DNA from: Fervidicola ferrireducens
GTDB taxonomy: Bacteria > Bacillota > Thermosediminibacteria > Thermosediminibacterales > Thermosediminibacteraceae
Direction of reading: 5' to 3'
Length of the DNA: 50,425 bases
NCBI RefSeq assembly: GCF_001562425.1
Contig: NZ_LOED01000017.1
Coordinates: 1 to 50,425, forward strand
The translations under genes and the position numbers were made by a program. The notes beneath the pieces were generated by a model. The model did not search any database, was not told the origin of the DNA, and saw only the letters and a program-made list of their open reading frames with translations. How positions within the stretch are numbered: the stretch's first letter is position 1; every line of letters begins with the position of its first letter. Shown here in pieces: positions 22,407-32,727 of the stretch.

Positions 22407-24224
22407 TTATTCATCTTCTATTTCCACCAGGTCCTCGCCGAAAAGTTCAACGGCGCTCCTGATGAATTCCTCATCGGAGACATCTTCGTCCTTCGATGCG
22501 GCTACTTCATTTTTTTTTAAGCCTTTTATTACGACTTCCAATCCGGTAACACTTTTAATTCCTTCTTCTATCAATTTTTTCTGCATCTCAATAAGGGTCT
22601 TATGCCCCTCGAACCCTTCGAAAGAAAGGAAAAGAGCACCATTTTTCATATCGCAAGGTTCAACTCGGCATTCCTTCATGACGTTGACCAGGGCCATCTT
22701 CCCGGATTTTTCAAGTTCTTCCAATACGTCCCGCCATTTTGTTTTAAGTTCCTCGAGAGTCCCATCCTTTTTTCGCTTTCCACCGCCCGGGCTTTGCCGG
22801 ACTTCCTCCCCCGGCGCACCTTCGGATACTTCCGGTTTGCCTTCGAGCCTTGCAGCCTCTTCGCCTAATTTTTCCGGCTTTTCCGGTCCGTCCTTCATAT
22901 CCTCCTCTTCTACGCTCTTTTCCTCCACCTCATCCCTCAACGGTTCACCTGCCATATTTCCTTTTTCGCCGCCATTTTCCTTCACTTTCGCCAGGTTTTC
23001 ATCCTTTTTTGCGCGTTTTTTTTCTTCCTGTACCGAAAGTGCCGGGCTTTCTAGAAGCTCTTTTAACCTTCTTTCCAGCTCTTCAACCCTCTGTTCCAAA
23101 ACCTTCACTTTCGCAGCTTCGCCTGCATCCCCCGTCCACAGCTCCGGCATGGCAAGCTTTACCATGGCGGCTTCCAGCACGGTCCTGGGTTGGGATGCCC
23201 ACCGCACATCGCCAGCAGCTTTTTTTAAAAGGTCCAATGAATTTAGAATTTCTTCCGTGGAATAAATCTTCGCCAAAGCCTCCAGCCTGCCGTATTCCTC
23301 ATCGGTCACGTCGACGAGTTCCCGGTTTGCCCCCACCGATACCATAAGCATATTCCTGTAAAGGACCATAAGGTCGTCGGCAAAGCGCACGAGGTCCTTA
23401 CCAGTGTTTACCACTTCTTCAATTACATCCAGAATCCTGCCAGGATTTCTGCTCTTTGCGGCTCTCGCTATTTCCATCAAGAGGTCATCGCCCACCGCCC
23501 CAAAAAGCGAAAGCGCATCCTCAAAGGTAAGCCTGTTTCCGCCAAAAGAAAGGGCCTTGTCAAGCAGGCTCAAGGCATCGCGCATGGACCCTTGTGAATT
23601 CCTCGCAACAAGTAAAAGGGCCCTTTCTTCCGCATCGACCCCGTTTTCTTCGGTTATCCTCTTTAGATGAGGGAGCATTTCCCGGGCCTGAACCCTTTTA
23701 AAATCGAACCTCATGCAGCGGGACAAAATCGTGGCCGGAAGCCTGTTTGGCTCAGTGGTGGCGAGAATGAAAACCACGTGGCGCGGCGGTTCTTCGAGGG
23801 TCTTCAAAAGGGCATTGAAAGCCTCGGTGGTAAGCATGTGCACCTCGTCGATAATGTACACCCTGTAGCGCCCTTCCGACGGAGGAAAATTCACCCTCTC
23901 CCTCAGGGCCCTGATGTCATCGATACCCCTATTGGAAGCTGCATCCATTTCGATAACATCCATCATAGAGCCTTCATTGATAGCAATGCAATTTTTGCAC
24001 TTGTTGCACGGGGTGTCGGTAGGGCCATGCTCGCAATTTAAAGCTTTTGCCAGAACTCTGGCGGTGCTGGTTTTGCCCGTGCCTCTCATACCGCAAAAAA
24101 GGTAGGCATGTCCTATTTTCCCCGATTTAACCTGGTTTTTTAAAGTCCTGACAATGGCTTCCTGGCCCACGATTTCATCGAAATTCCTAGGCCTGTACTT
24201 CCTGTAAAGGGCCACGTATGCCAT
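22407..24224 (-). CDS. dnaX: DNA polymerase III subunits gamma and tau
   Basis: A 605-residue clamp-loader ATPase. The AAA+ core is at residues 1-220: Walker [12 protein letters not shown] (about 44-54), zinc ligands CNKCKNC, Walker B IIDEVH and sensor 1 ATTEPNRLP. Domain III follows to about 360, then a charged Lys/Glu-rich linker and a C-terminal tau domain. The ATG at 24222-24224 has GGGGGAT upstream; an in-frame ATG 13 codons earlier was rejected. At codon 407 an A AAA AAG heptamer followed by a -1 UGA should yield a shorter gamma form of 408 residues. Near the C-terminus there is also a run of nine A residues. The SRP RNA gene lies directly upstream, as in Bacillus. Confidence 0.96.
   Translation of the reverse strand: MAYVALYRKYRPRNFDEIVGQEAIVRTLKNQVKSGKIGHAYLFCGMRGTGKTSTARVLAKALNCEHGPTDTPCNKCKNCIAINEGSMMDVIEMDAASNRGIDDIRALRERVNFPPSEGRYRVYIIDEVHMLTTEAFNALLKTLEEPPRHVVFILATTEPNRLPATILSRCMRFDFKRVQAREMLPHLKRITEENGVDAEERALLLVARNSQGSMRDALSLLDKALSFGGNRLTFEDALSLFGAVGDDLLMEIARAAKSRNPGRILDVIEEVVNTGKDLVRFADDLMVLYRNMLMVSVGANRELVDVTDEEYGRLEALAKIYSTEEILNSLDLLKKAAGDVRWASQPRTVLEAAMVKLAMPELWTGDAGEAAKVKVLEQRVEELERRLKELLESPALSVQEEKKRAKKDENLAKVKENGGEKGNMAGEPLRDEVEEKSVEEEDMKDGPEKPEKLGEEAARLEGKPEVSEGAPGEEVRQSPGGGKRKKDGTLEELKTKWRDVLEELEKSGKMALVNVMKECRVEPCDMKNGALFLSFEGFEGHKTLIEMQKKLIEEGIKSVTGLEVVIKGLKKNEVAASKDEDVSDEEFIRSAVELFGEDLVEIEDE
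22999..23010 (-). promoter_or_regulatory. Programmed -1 frameshift site in dnaX (gamma production)
   Basis: The in-frame codons GCA AAA AAG GAT GAA contain the slippery heptamer A AAA AAG (23004-23010). After a -1 shift the next codons are GGA TGA, so translation stops at once. E. coli dnaX uses the same heptamer with GAG TGA. A purine-rich CAGGAAG lies about 16 nt upstream, possibly acting as the stimulatory Shine-Dalgarno-like element. Confidence 0.75.
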
Positions 24225-24260
24225 GGGATATCCCCCGCGACAATAATTTTCCAGATACTT

Positions 24261-24288
24261 CAAAAGCCGCCGAAGCTATCCGGCGGCT
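24261..24288 (-). terminator. Terminator-like hairpin after the SRP RNA
   Basis: A 7-bp GC stem, GCCGCCG / CGGCGGC, with an 8-nt loop is followed on the minus strand by TTTTG. It lies between ffs and dnaX, so dnaX is either transcribed by readthrough or from a weak promoter in the short gap. Confidence 0.75.
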
Positions 24289-24297
24289 TGAAATTTT

Positions 24298-24566
24298 GGC
24301 CGTGCACCCTCCGTCGATTTTTCCCTCCGGGCGATACCGAGACAGTTAACTCCGACTAGGCAACCCCGCGGCACATGGAAGGGCTTCCTTACCGTTGCTT
24401 CCTTCCGGACCTGGCGGGGTTCGGAAGTTTCCATTGCGCGGGACCCGGTCTTCTTCGCCACTTATCCCGGCCGGACCCCACAGGGAAGAAACCTCGGGAG
24501 GGAATTCGACCCCACTACAGCGGATTGTGGGTGCAGGGCACCGCTACCTCCCCGTCTAGCACGGCC
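24298..24566 (-). ncRNA. ffs: Signal recognition particle RNA, large Bacillus type
   Basis: About 269 nt. The ends GCCGTGC and GCACGGC are complementary, and the helix-8 tip CCAGGTCCGGAAGGAAGCA, where Ffh binds, is intact at about 24397-24415. The length corresponds to the large Firmicutes SRP RNA with an Alu domain rather than the 4.5S form. It sits upstream of dnaX and is followed by a terminator hairpin and preceded by a good promoter. Confidence 0.93.
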
Positions 24567-24596
24567 AAATTTTTCTGCAGGTATTCTGCAAAGTTT

Positions 24597-24625
24597 ATTA
24601 TACTATCTTTATAAAAAAATAGCAA
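24597..24625 (-). promoter_or_regulatory. Sigma-A promoter of ffs
   Basis: On the minus strand TTGCTA (24620-24625), a 17-nt spacer and TATAAT (24597-24602). The predicted start is about 25 nt upstream of the mature RNA end. Confidence 0.68.
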
Positions 24626-24697
24626 GGCAAATCACTTTTACAACTTTTTGAAAGAAGCTCCAATTCCACCCCAAAGTAAGCTTTGCAGGTAAACTAC

Positions 24698-25108
24698 CTA
24701 TACTGCAATTTCACCAATTTTAATCCTTCTTGCTAAATCCTTCACCTTTTCTTCGATCGCCCTTGCAGTCCTTTCGAATTCCTCCTCGCCCTTGCCCGTC
24801 GGGTCTTCCAACCCCCAGTCCTCCACATGCTTTGCCGGAAGATAAGGACAGTTCACGTTGCAGCCCATTTTTACCACGATATCAATTTTCGGAAGTTCGT
24901 TTAATAACTTAGGGTACTGTTTTTTTTCCATGTCCACTCCATAAAGTTTTTTAATGATTTTTACCGCATCCGGATTAATCTGCGATTTAATTTCCGTTCC
25001 GGCGGAATAAGCTTCGAAAACATCCGATGCAAAAAGCTTAGCTATAGCTTCCGCCATCTGGGACCTGCACGAATTGTGAACGCAGACAAAGGCTACTTTG
25101 GGTTTCAT
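24698..25108 (-). CDS. Arsenate reductase / low-molecular-weight phosphatase-like protein (ArsC, thioredoxin type)
   Basis: A 136-residue protein with the phosphatase loop Cys9-X5-Arg15 (CVHNSCR), the DP loop EDPTGKG (about 96-102) and two further cysteines, Cys83 and Cys87, in MGCNVNCPYLP. In S. aureus ArsC three cysteines relay the arsenate reduction to thioredoxin; the spacing here (83/87) is shorter than the 82/89 of that enzyme. No arsR, arsB or acr3 neighbours are present, so a protein-phosphatase or unknown role is possible. The ATG at 25106-25108 follows GGGTGGAG. It begins the accessory segment inserted upstream of ffs. Confidence 0.8.
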   Translation of the reverse strand: MKPKVAFVCVHNSCRSQMAEAIAKLFASDVFEAYSAGTEIKSQINPDAVKIIKKLYGVDMEKKQYPKLLNELPKIDIVVKMGCNVNCPYLPAKHVEDWGLEDPTGKGEEEFERTARAIEEKVKDLARRIKIGEIAV

Positions 25109-25139
25109 TTCTCCACCCTTTCGTTAATCAGTTTAAACT

Positions 25140-25718
25140 TTATTTTTCGAAAACATCTTTTAATTCTATAACTAGATCCCCAAAGAGCGATACTTTAATC
25201 TTATCTTCCACGCTGTAGACATCCGGCCTGCCGTACCTTTTATTTTCTTGCAACGTAAATACACTTACTATCTTATTTTCAGGTTCGACGATCCAATATT
25301 CCTTTACTCCGTGCCTTTCATACAAATTAAATTTCTCCATTTTATCCTTTCGGGCGGTAGAGGGGGAAGTAACCTCCACGATCAAATCGGGCGCTCCCTT
25401 GCATCCCTGGTCATCCAGCTTTGCTTTATCGCAAACAATCACTATATCCGGTTCCACTACATTTTTTATGGCTTTATCACTCTGTTCACCTTCCTCGGGT
25501 AACCTAACTCCAAAAGGAGCATAATAAACCTCGCAATCCTTGTCTTTCAGATAATTGAAAAACTGAGCATATATAGCACCCGATATTTTTTGATGCAATC
25601 TTGACGGTGGGGCCATCATATAAATATGTCCGTCAATTATTTCCATCCTTTCCGTATCAGGCCAGTTTAGATAATCTTCATAAGTGTAGACCTTCTCTTC
25701 CTTTCGGGGTAGTGGCAT
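25140..25718 (-). CDS. Uma2 family (DUF820) restriction-endonuclease-fold protein
   Basis: A 192-residue protein with the Uma2 pattern: YTYEDYLNWPDTERMEIIDGHIYMM near the N-terminus, VEPDIVIVCD and PDLIVEVTSPSTARKDK in the middle (PD-(D/E)XK-like core with D, E and K), then YERHGVKEYWIVEP. The family is abundant in cyanobacteria and thermophilic Firmicutes, and its biological role is not known. A fragment about 70% similar in protein sequence survives at 32301-32409, so at least two copies were once present. The ATG is at 25716-25718 behind GGGGAGAG. Confidence 0.85.
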   Translation of the reverse strand: MPLPRKEEKVYTYEDYLNWPDTERMEIIDGHIYMMAPPSRLHQKISGAIYAQFFNYLKDKDCEVYYAPFGVRLPEEGEQSDKAIKNVVEPDIVIVCDKAKLDDQGCKGAPDLIVEVTSPSTARKDKMEKFNLYERHGVKEYWIVEPENKIVSVFTLQENKRYGRPDVYSVEDKIKVSLFGDLVIELKDVFEK

Positions 25719-25789
25719 CGCTTAACACTCTCCCCTGCAATTTTAAAGATTAATTTAATTATACACTTCGCTCTTTCCTATTTTCAACT

Positions 25790-25823
25790 AAATAAGGTAG
25801 ATGAAATACCATCTGCCTTATTT
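25790..25823. terminator. Terminator of the PTS operon
   Basis: A 14-bp stem, AAATAAGGTAGATG / CATCTGCCTTATTT (one G-U pair), with a 6-nt loop lies 22 nt past the IIA stop codon. The stem end itself is U-rich, but the following U-run is short. Confidence 0.6.
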
Positions 25824-25845
25824 CCAGAATTGGGGCAAATAGGCT

Positions 25846-26172
25846 TTATTCACCAATTCTGCCCCCTTTGAAAACTATTTGGTACAAACCTATCATCTCT
25901 TCTACTAAGTCTTTCGCCAACATGGCATTCATTAAATGGTCCTGGGCATGTATCAAAAGCAGAGAAATCTCTTGTTTTTCTCCCTGCACTTCTTTTTGTA
26001 TCAACTCTGTCTGGACGTGATGGGCTTCGATGATTTCTTCTCCCGCTTTACTAATACAATTTTTAGCCTTATCAAAATCTCCGTTTCTTGCATGTTTTAA
26101 GGCCTCAAAACAATAACTACGCGCATTGCCCGCATGAGATATTATAGTAAAGACTATCTGTTCAGGGCTCAT
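25846..26172 (-). CDS. PTS lactose/cellobiose-family IIA component
   Basis: A 108-residue helical-bundle phosphocarrier. The phosphorylated His is in LLLIHAQDHLMNAML (the HAQDH motif) of the IIA-Lac/Cel family. It accepts phosphate from HPr and passes it to the IIB encoded in the same operon. The ATG at 26170-26172 has AGGAGG upstream; an in-frame start 28 codons earlier lacks one and lies in the intergenic hairpin. It is the last gene of the IIB-IIC-glucosidase-IIA operon. Confidence 0.93.
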   Translation of the reverse strand: MSPEQIVFTIISHAGNARSYCFEALKHARNGDFDKAKNCISKAGEEIIEAHHVQTELIQKEVQGEKQEISLLLIHAQDHLMNAMLAKDLVEEMIGLYQIVFKGGRIGE

Positions 26173-26207
26173 CTTGCATCCTCCTATTTCCCAGCAAAAT
26201 ATTTTAG

Positions 26208-26236
26208 GCAGCCGGTCCATTGATTTAACCGGCTGC
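26208..26236 (-). other. Intercistronic stem-loop in the PTS operon
   Basis: GCAGCCGGT / ACCGGCTGC, a 9-bp stem, lies between the glucosidase and IIA genes. On the minus strand it is followed by CTAAAATATTTT rather than a U-run, so it is more likely an mRNA-processing or stability element than a full terminator. Confidence 0.5.
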
Positions 26237-26252
26237 TTTTTATTTTTCAAAA

Positions 26253-28965
<2,713 letters not shown>

Positions 28966-28997
28966 TGAAAATTCCTCCCTTCTAATCATAATAAAAC

Positions 28998-29306
28998 CTA
29001 TTTTTCACCGATTAACTTTAACGCGAAATCTAAAACTTTCTCCCCGTTCATCATTCCATAGTCCATAGGATCGATAACTTCTATAGGGAATTTGTCACCA
29101 TACTTTTTCTTGAACTCGTCCTTTTTGTAACGTATTTGCGGTCCCAACAATAAAACATCGACGTTTTCTATTTCTTTGTCTATACTCTCCCCAGAAGTAG
29201 CAGCTATTTCAACTTCTATACCCCTTTCTTTAGCAGCTTTCTGCATCTTGGTTACCAGCAAACTAGTAGACATCCCCGCACCGCATACAAGTAAGATTCT
29301 CTTCAT
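28998..29306 (-). CDS. PTS lactose/cellobiose-family IIB component
   Basis: A 102-residue cytosolic domain whose phosphorylated cysteine is Cys8 in RILLVCGAGMSTS; the CGAGMSTS loop is diagnostic for IIB-Lac/Cel. It takes phosphate from IIA and passes it to the sugar in the IIC channel. The ATG at 29304-29306 follows AAGGGGGAG. It is the first gene of the operon, 50 nt downstream of a canonical sigma-54 promoter. Confidence 0.94.
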   Translation of the reverse strand: MKRILLVCGAGMSTSLLVTKMQKAAKERGIEVEIAATSGESIDKEIENVDVLLLGPQIRYKKDEFKKKYGDKFPIEVIDPMDYGMMNGEKVLDFALKLIGEK

Positions 29307-29356
29307 AAACTCTATCTCCCCCTTTTCTTTTTCCAATTTTTTTGAAATAAATACTT

Positions 29357-29372
29357 CGCAAAATCTATGCCA
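29357..29372 (-). promoter_or_regulatory. Sigma-54 promoter of the PTS operon
   Basis: On the minus strand TGGCATAGATTTTGCG matches the -24/-12 consensus TGGCACNNNNNTTGCW at nearly every position, with the required GG-N10-GC spacing. The regulator gene immediately upstream encodes a sigma-54-contacting AAA+ domain, which makes the pairing coherent. Confidence 0.85.
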
Positions 29373-29427
29373 AAGAGAAAAAATGATTTCTACAGGCAAA
29401 AAAAAAGAACTTTTTCAAAACTGTATC

Positions 29428-29470
29428 TATGTGTATCTTTTATTTTTAAATAAATACTGATATGTGTATC
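29428..29470 (-). promoter_or_regulatory. Activator binding repeats upstream of the sigma-54 promoter
   Basis: TATGTGTATC occurs at 29428-29437 and 29461-29470 (GATACACATA on the minus strand), 33 bp apart or about three helical turns, and 56-90 bp upstream of the -24 box. A further GATAC half-site follows the nearer copy. The placement fits upstream activating sites for the LevR-type regulator. Confidence 0.65.
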
Positions 29471-29472
29471 GT

Positions 29473-30750
29473 TTAAAGCGAGTAAACCAACTTCATTATC
29501 ATCACACATTCTCCATCGGGGATCTCAATATCAAATTCCTCTTCAAAGAAGGTCACAGCCTTTTTAATCAAATCGAACTCATCAGGATAGTGTTTTATGA
29601 AATCATCGAAATTCTTTATCAAGGGTAACTCTCTTCTCCTAAGTATTCGTTCGATAGCACAAGCTATATGAATTATCAATCCTATCGTGATATCCTTGTT
29701 TAATTCCACGCCGGCATTCATCAGTGTGACAAAGAACTTTTTGAATGAAAATATATATCTTTCCGAATCTATTCCCAAATTTTCTTTGATAACATCCCGC
29801 ATATTATCGATTGTTTCTAATTGACTCAGCGCATCTATTTTACCCTGCAACCTATGTATATTTCTTCTATCAAAAATCTCCGAAGTAGATATATATACAA
29901 AAGATTCGTCTTCAGGATCTACAGCACTAACAACAGCTAAAACATTTTTCTCCTCTCGAATTCTAGTCAGTTTTCTTCTAAAATCCCTTTTATTTTCAAT
30001 CTTCAAAGGAATTACATCAATTCCCTTTTCCCTTAGATGAAGTTCTTTTTCCAGGAAATTTTTTAACTTAACCGCAGTGCCCTCGCCGGTTATGCAGGCG
30101 GTAACAATTACGTTCTTTTCTAGAGCTCTATCAAAATTCACGTTATCCCTATAAATTCTTCCAACATACGGACTCAAATTAACTACCGCATCGTATACCT
30201 CTTCCAGCGAAGCCTTGAGCAAAGCCTTCCGGGCCGCTTCCAAAACCATGGGAGTGGATACCATTTCGACCGTCTTTACAGTTATCCCGGTCCTCTCGTA
30301 TATCATGTCCCCGAAAAGAGCAAGGGACCCCATGTCAACCAAAAGCAGAACTCCCTTACCTTTGTTGATCCTCCTCACAATATTCGTCAGATTATCGAGC
30401 GCCACCTCCGGCTTTTGATCGAGGGGCATATTGTATCCCACAACAATGTCTTCTCCCAAAAGCCTGTTGGAAACATCCGCAATGGAGGTGGCAGCCGCTT
30501 CTCCGTGCATTGCTACCACGATGCCCACTCTTTCGTCTTTTTCCATTACCTCTTCTTCAAGACACAAAAACATCGCAACAAAGCCAACTTCGTCTTCGGG
30601 AACCTTTATCTTAAATTGATCCTGAATCCTTTTTCTCAAAAAATTTGCTACTTCGAATTCCCTTTCGTACACCTTTTTTATATTTTCCAGCTGGTTATTT
30701 ACGATATCCTTGCCGCTTTTGATCCTTTCTATGGAGCTCGCCACATGCAT
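29473..30750 (-). CDS. C-terminal fragment of the LevR-type regulator (PRD1-EIIA-EIIB-PRD2)
   Basis: A 425-codon open frame. It begins within PRD1 (HVASSIERI, with the regulatory His), continues through an EIIA-Man-like domain with active His in VVAMHGEAAAT (about 82-92), a linker/IIB-like part and PRD2 (LIIHIACAIERILRR, about 363-377). These domains read PTS phosphorylation state. The first ATG has no ribosome binding site, so independent translation is doubtful. Confidence 0.7.
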   Translation of the reverse strand: MHVASSIERIKSGKDIVNNQLENIKKVYEREFEVANFLRKRIQDQFKIKVPEDEVGFVAMFLCLEEEVMEKDERVGIVVAMHGEAAATSIADVSNRLLGEDIVVGYNMPLDQKPEVALDNLTNIVRRINKGKGVLLLVDMGSLALFGDMIYERTGITVKTVEMVSTPMVLEAARKALLKASLEEVYDAVVNLSPYVGRIYRDNVNFDRALEKNVIVTACITGEGTAVKLKNFLEKELHLREKGIDVIPLKIENKRDFRRKLTRIREEKNVLAVVSAVDPEDESFVYISTSEIFDRRNIHRLQGKIDALSQLETIDNMRDVIKENLGIDSERYIFSFKKFFVTLMNAGVELNKDITIGLIIHIACAIERILRRRELPLIKNFDDFIKHYPDEFDLIKKAVTFFEEEFDIEIPDGECVMIMKLVYSL

Positions 30751-30758
30751 GGAAAGGC

Positions 30759-32177
30759 CTACAGCGTCTTTTCACCGAAAGACCTCCCCAGCTTTTCCCC
30801 GGCATAATTTAAAAAATCGCTCACTATATCGACTATCCTTTTATCCACAACCTTATACAATTCCTCCAAATTGTTCTTGTCGAGATTCAGCATGTATTTT
30901 TTCAAGTAAGTTTCTATGTCGATGCTCATTATGAGCTTTATATCGCTTTCGCTCAACCCTTTCTGCTCCAGTGCCCTTCTCTTTTCTTCCAGCGCTTCAT
31001 ATAAATTGAATATCTGCCTTTCCTGGTGGACGACGGGCGATAAAGCTGTAGCAGAAAACTTAATAACATCCCCGGTAACAAACCTATCTATATCATCCTT
31101 GGCCTCTCTGTACCTCAAAAGTCCTCTTCTCACGTAATCGGGCAAATCCTCGGTGTGGACACACAGCCTCTCGTCCCTTTTCATCATGTAACCTAGGTAA
31201 GCCTTTGCTATAGAAAGTTTTATATCGCTCTTCAACTGCCCTATATTGCCGGGACACTCGTAAAGCAGCAGCGCCTTGAGCGCATTCGAAGTAATGCTTA
31301 TATCCGTCTTAACAACGGCCGCCTCTTCCTTGAAGAAACTCTTGATAAGCTCGAACCTTTCCTCCACCGTCCTTTCTGCCAAGTTCGGTAGTTTTATTAT
31401 CATCGGAATTCGCCTTATAAAAGTTTTCAAAAGCACTGACTCAATACTTTCCGTCGTGGCGCATATTATCAAAACATCGGCCCTGTGCTGGCTTTCGGTC
31501 TCCCCCAACCGCCTGTAAAGTCCCTTGTCCATCAGGTAAAACAGCATCTCCTGACCCTCAGGAGGGAGCCTGTGAACTTCGTCGAGAAAAAGAATGCCTC
31601 CGTCCGCTTTTTCCACAAGACCCGCCCTGTCCCTATCAGCACCGGTATAAGCGCCTTTTTTTACCCCGAAAAGGTGTGCCATCAAAAGCTGGGGGTTGTT
31701 AGCGTAATCGGCACAGTTAAAAACGACGAAAGGGGCGTTGTTTTTTATCCTGCCAACTTCCTTTGCGAAATTGTACATGACCTCCGCGAACATGGACTTT
31801 CCCGTTCCCGTTTCTCCGAGCAATAGCGTATGAAGTCCGGACGGCGGATAAATAATGGCGGCCTTTGCCTGCTGTACGGCATTTTTAAGGCTCAAGTTAG
31901 CCCCTATTATTCCGTCGAAGGCATCCTTTTCCGTGACGAATTCTCCGGCAGATGCCAAATCTACCCCCTCTATCTTGTACAGGACCGGCTTTCCCTCAAC
32001 CTTTTCCACCTTCCCCTCTCTGTAAAGGGCATTCAAATCGCTGGAGGCATTGGTCCGCTGTATACCGAGGGCATGGGCGATTTCCGTTGCTGAAACTCCG
32101 ATTACCTCTCCCCTTTCGGCAAACTGCCTTTGACAAAGTTCCTTAAGACAGCTATAAACCTTATCAATCCTCTTCAC
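30759..32177 (-). CDS. N-terminal fragment of the LevR-type regulator (HTH and AAA+)
   Basis: A 472-codon open frame. A winged helix (about 1-70) is followed by an AAA+ sigma-54 activator domain with Walker A LLGETGTGKS, the sigma-54-contact loop GAYTGA (GAFTGA equivalent), Walker B GGILFLDEVH and an arginine-finger region. It ends in the first helices of PRD1. Without the PRDs it might act as an unregulated ATPase, if it is stable at all. Confidence 0.75.
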   Translation of the reverse strand: MKRIDKVYSCLKELCQRQFAERGEVIGVSATEIAHALGIQRTNASSDLNALYREGKVEKVEGKPVLYKIEGVDLASAGEFVTEKDAFDGIIGANLSLKNAVQQAKAAIIYPPSGLHTLLLGETGTGKSMFAEVMYNFAKEVGRIKNNAPFVVFNCADYANNPQLLMAHLFGVKKGAYTGADRDRAGLVEKADGGILFLDEVHRLPPEGQEMLFYLMDKGLYRRLGETESQHRADVLIICATTESIESVLLKTFIRRIPMIIKLPNLAERTVEERFELIKSFFKEEAAVVKTDISITSNALKALLLYECPGNIGQLKSDIKLSIAKAYLGYMMKRDERLCVHTEDLPDYVRRGLLRYREAKDDIDRFVTGDVIKFSATALSPVVHQERQIFNLYEALEEKRRALEQKGLSESDIKLIMSIDIETYLKKYMLNLDKNNLEELYKVVDKRIVDIVSDFLNYAGEKLGRSFGEKTL

Positions 32178-32219
32178 CGTATCCCCCCTCAATGCCATTT
32201 TATCACAAGAAACGATGAT

Positions 32220-32237
32220 AATACACATTGATACACA
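32220..32237 (+). promoter_or_regulatory. Second copy of the GATACACA-type activator site, at the regulator gene
   Basis: AATACACATTGATACACA carries two near-copies of the GATACACAT element found upstream of the PTS operon. It lies 43-60 bp upstream of the regulator start, suggesting autoregulation. Confidence 0.5.
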
Positions 32238-32240
32238 AAA

Positions 32241-32275
32241 ATAAAACGCCGCTTTTTATAAAAATAAAAGCGGCA
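32241..32275 (-). terminator. Terminator after the Uma2 remnant
   Basis: GCCGCTTTT / AAAAGCGGC, 9 bp with a 9-nt loop, is followed on the minus strand by GTTTTATTTTTG. It would have ended the transcript of the now truncated Uma2 gene. Confidence 0.75.
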
Positions 32276-32300
32276 TCATACCACTAATAAGGCTTAATTT

Positions 32301-32409
32301 TCAAAAAACGTCCGTCAAATCTATTATAAGATCGTCAAAAATCGAAACCTTTACTTTATCTCCCACACTGTACATATCAGGCCTGCCGTATCTTTTATTC
32401 TCCTGCAAA
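32301..32409 (-). pseudogene. 3-prime remnant of a second Uma2 gene
   Basis: The minus strand encodes LQENKRYGRPDMYSVGDKV then KVSIFDDLIIDLTDVF and a stop, closely matching the C-terminus of the intact Uma2 protein encoded at 25140-25718. Everything upstream of the Leu codon has been replaced by an IS605-type end that begins at 32410. The 5-prime part of the gene is not visible nearby. Confidence 0.8.
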
Positions 32410-32727
32410 GTGACATCCTCCCCCTAATGAATTAGGGGGCATCCTCCCGATTAAACTCGGGGGCATTCTGGCGTGATTTTTGTAAAAGAAATATATTTCT
32501 TCGCCTGTTTGATGATCACGATAGCCCTCAACGGCGAATTGCCACCCGTAAGCTGTAGTCGCCCAGTGAGGCTCGTAATACCCTCCTGGTGTAATTTTAA
32601 CTTTCATTGCTGCAATAGGATTACCGTGTAAGGCGACATAAAATAATCGGATCGCACCCGTAAAAGAATATTTTATTGCGCACTTTATCCTCCTCACAGT
32701 TCTACGTGTTTTTAATCTTTTTTCCAC
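32395..32727 (-). other. Open frame of unknown origin running through an IS605-type end
   Basis: A GTG-initiated open frame of 110 codons. Residues about 42-88 (MKVKITPGGYYEPHW, then GWQFAVEGYRDHQTGEEIYF) may be a coding remnant; the last 22 residues (MPPSLIGRMPPNSLGGG) are simply translated IS hairpins and it then runs into the Uma2 remnant. I do not recognise the central part and doubt that this is an intact gene. Confidence 0.35.
32410..32463 (-). mobile_element. Right end of an IS200/IS605-type element with tandem hairpins
   Basis: Two hairpins stand in tandem: CCCCCTAAT-GA-ATTAGGGGG (32420-32439) and CCCGA-6nt-TCGGG (32446-32461), each preceded on the minus strand by ATGCCCCC. The end GGGGAGGATGTCAC matches the GGGGAGGACGTCAC end of the complete element at 21412-21425. 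No transposase is attached, so it is a remnant or a non-autonomous derivative. Confidence 0.7.

Larger units (their letters stand above)
29473..32177 (-). pseudogene. LevR/ManR-type sigma-54-dependent PTS regulator, split by a frameshift
   Basis: Two adjacent open frames together make one protein of about 900 residues with the usual LevR order: winged helix, sigma-54 AAA+ domain, PRD1, EIIA-Man-like domain, EIIB-like region and PRD2. The first frame ends GRSFGEKTL then TAG at 30759-30761; the second resumes in the -1 frame with GLSMHVASSIERI, the expected continuation of PRD1. One missing base in the TA-GGC region near 30758-30761 explains it. No slippery heptamer is present, so a real mutation or a sequencing error is more likely than programmed shifting. 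If real, the AAA+ and the PTS-sensing halves are separated, which could abolish or deregulate activation of the adjacent operon. Start GTG at 32175-32177 behind GAGGGGGG. Confidence 0.85.

Noticed and set aside
22510-22518. Run of nine A residues near the end of dnaX as the gamma-producing slippage site
   Set aside because: Slippage here would change only the last 30 or so residues; the A AAA AAG site at 23004-23010 is in the right place for gamma.
22462-23265. Plus-strand Ser/Phe-rich frame of 267 codons antisense to dnaX
   Set aside because: The Ser/Phe bias is what the reverse of a Lys/Glu-rich linker gives; there is no start signal.
26208-26236. Stem-loop between the glucosidase and IIA genes as a terminator of the minus-strand operon
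   Set aside because: On the minus strand it is not followed by a U-run, and IIA is needed by the same PTS.
30740-30775. Programmed frameshifting in the LevR-type regulator
   Set aside because: No slippery heptamer or poly-purine run is present at the junction, and the family is normally a single open frame; a deletion or sequencing error is simpler.
32410-32463. CRISPR-like repeats in the tandem hairpin region
   Set aside because: There are only two dissimilar hairpins with no spacers of regular length; the sequence matches an IS605-type end. No CRISPR array or cas gene is seen anywhere in the window.
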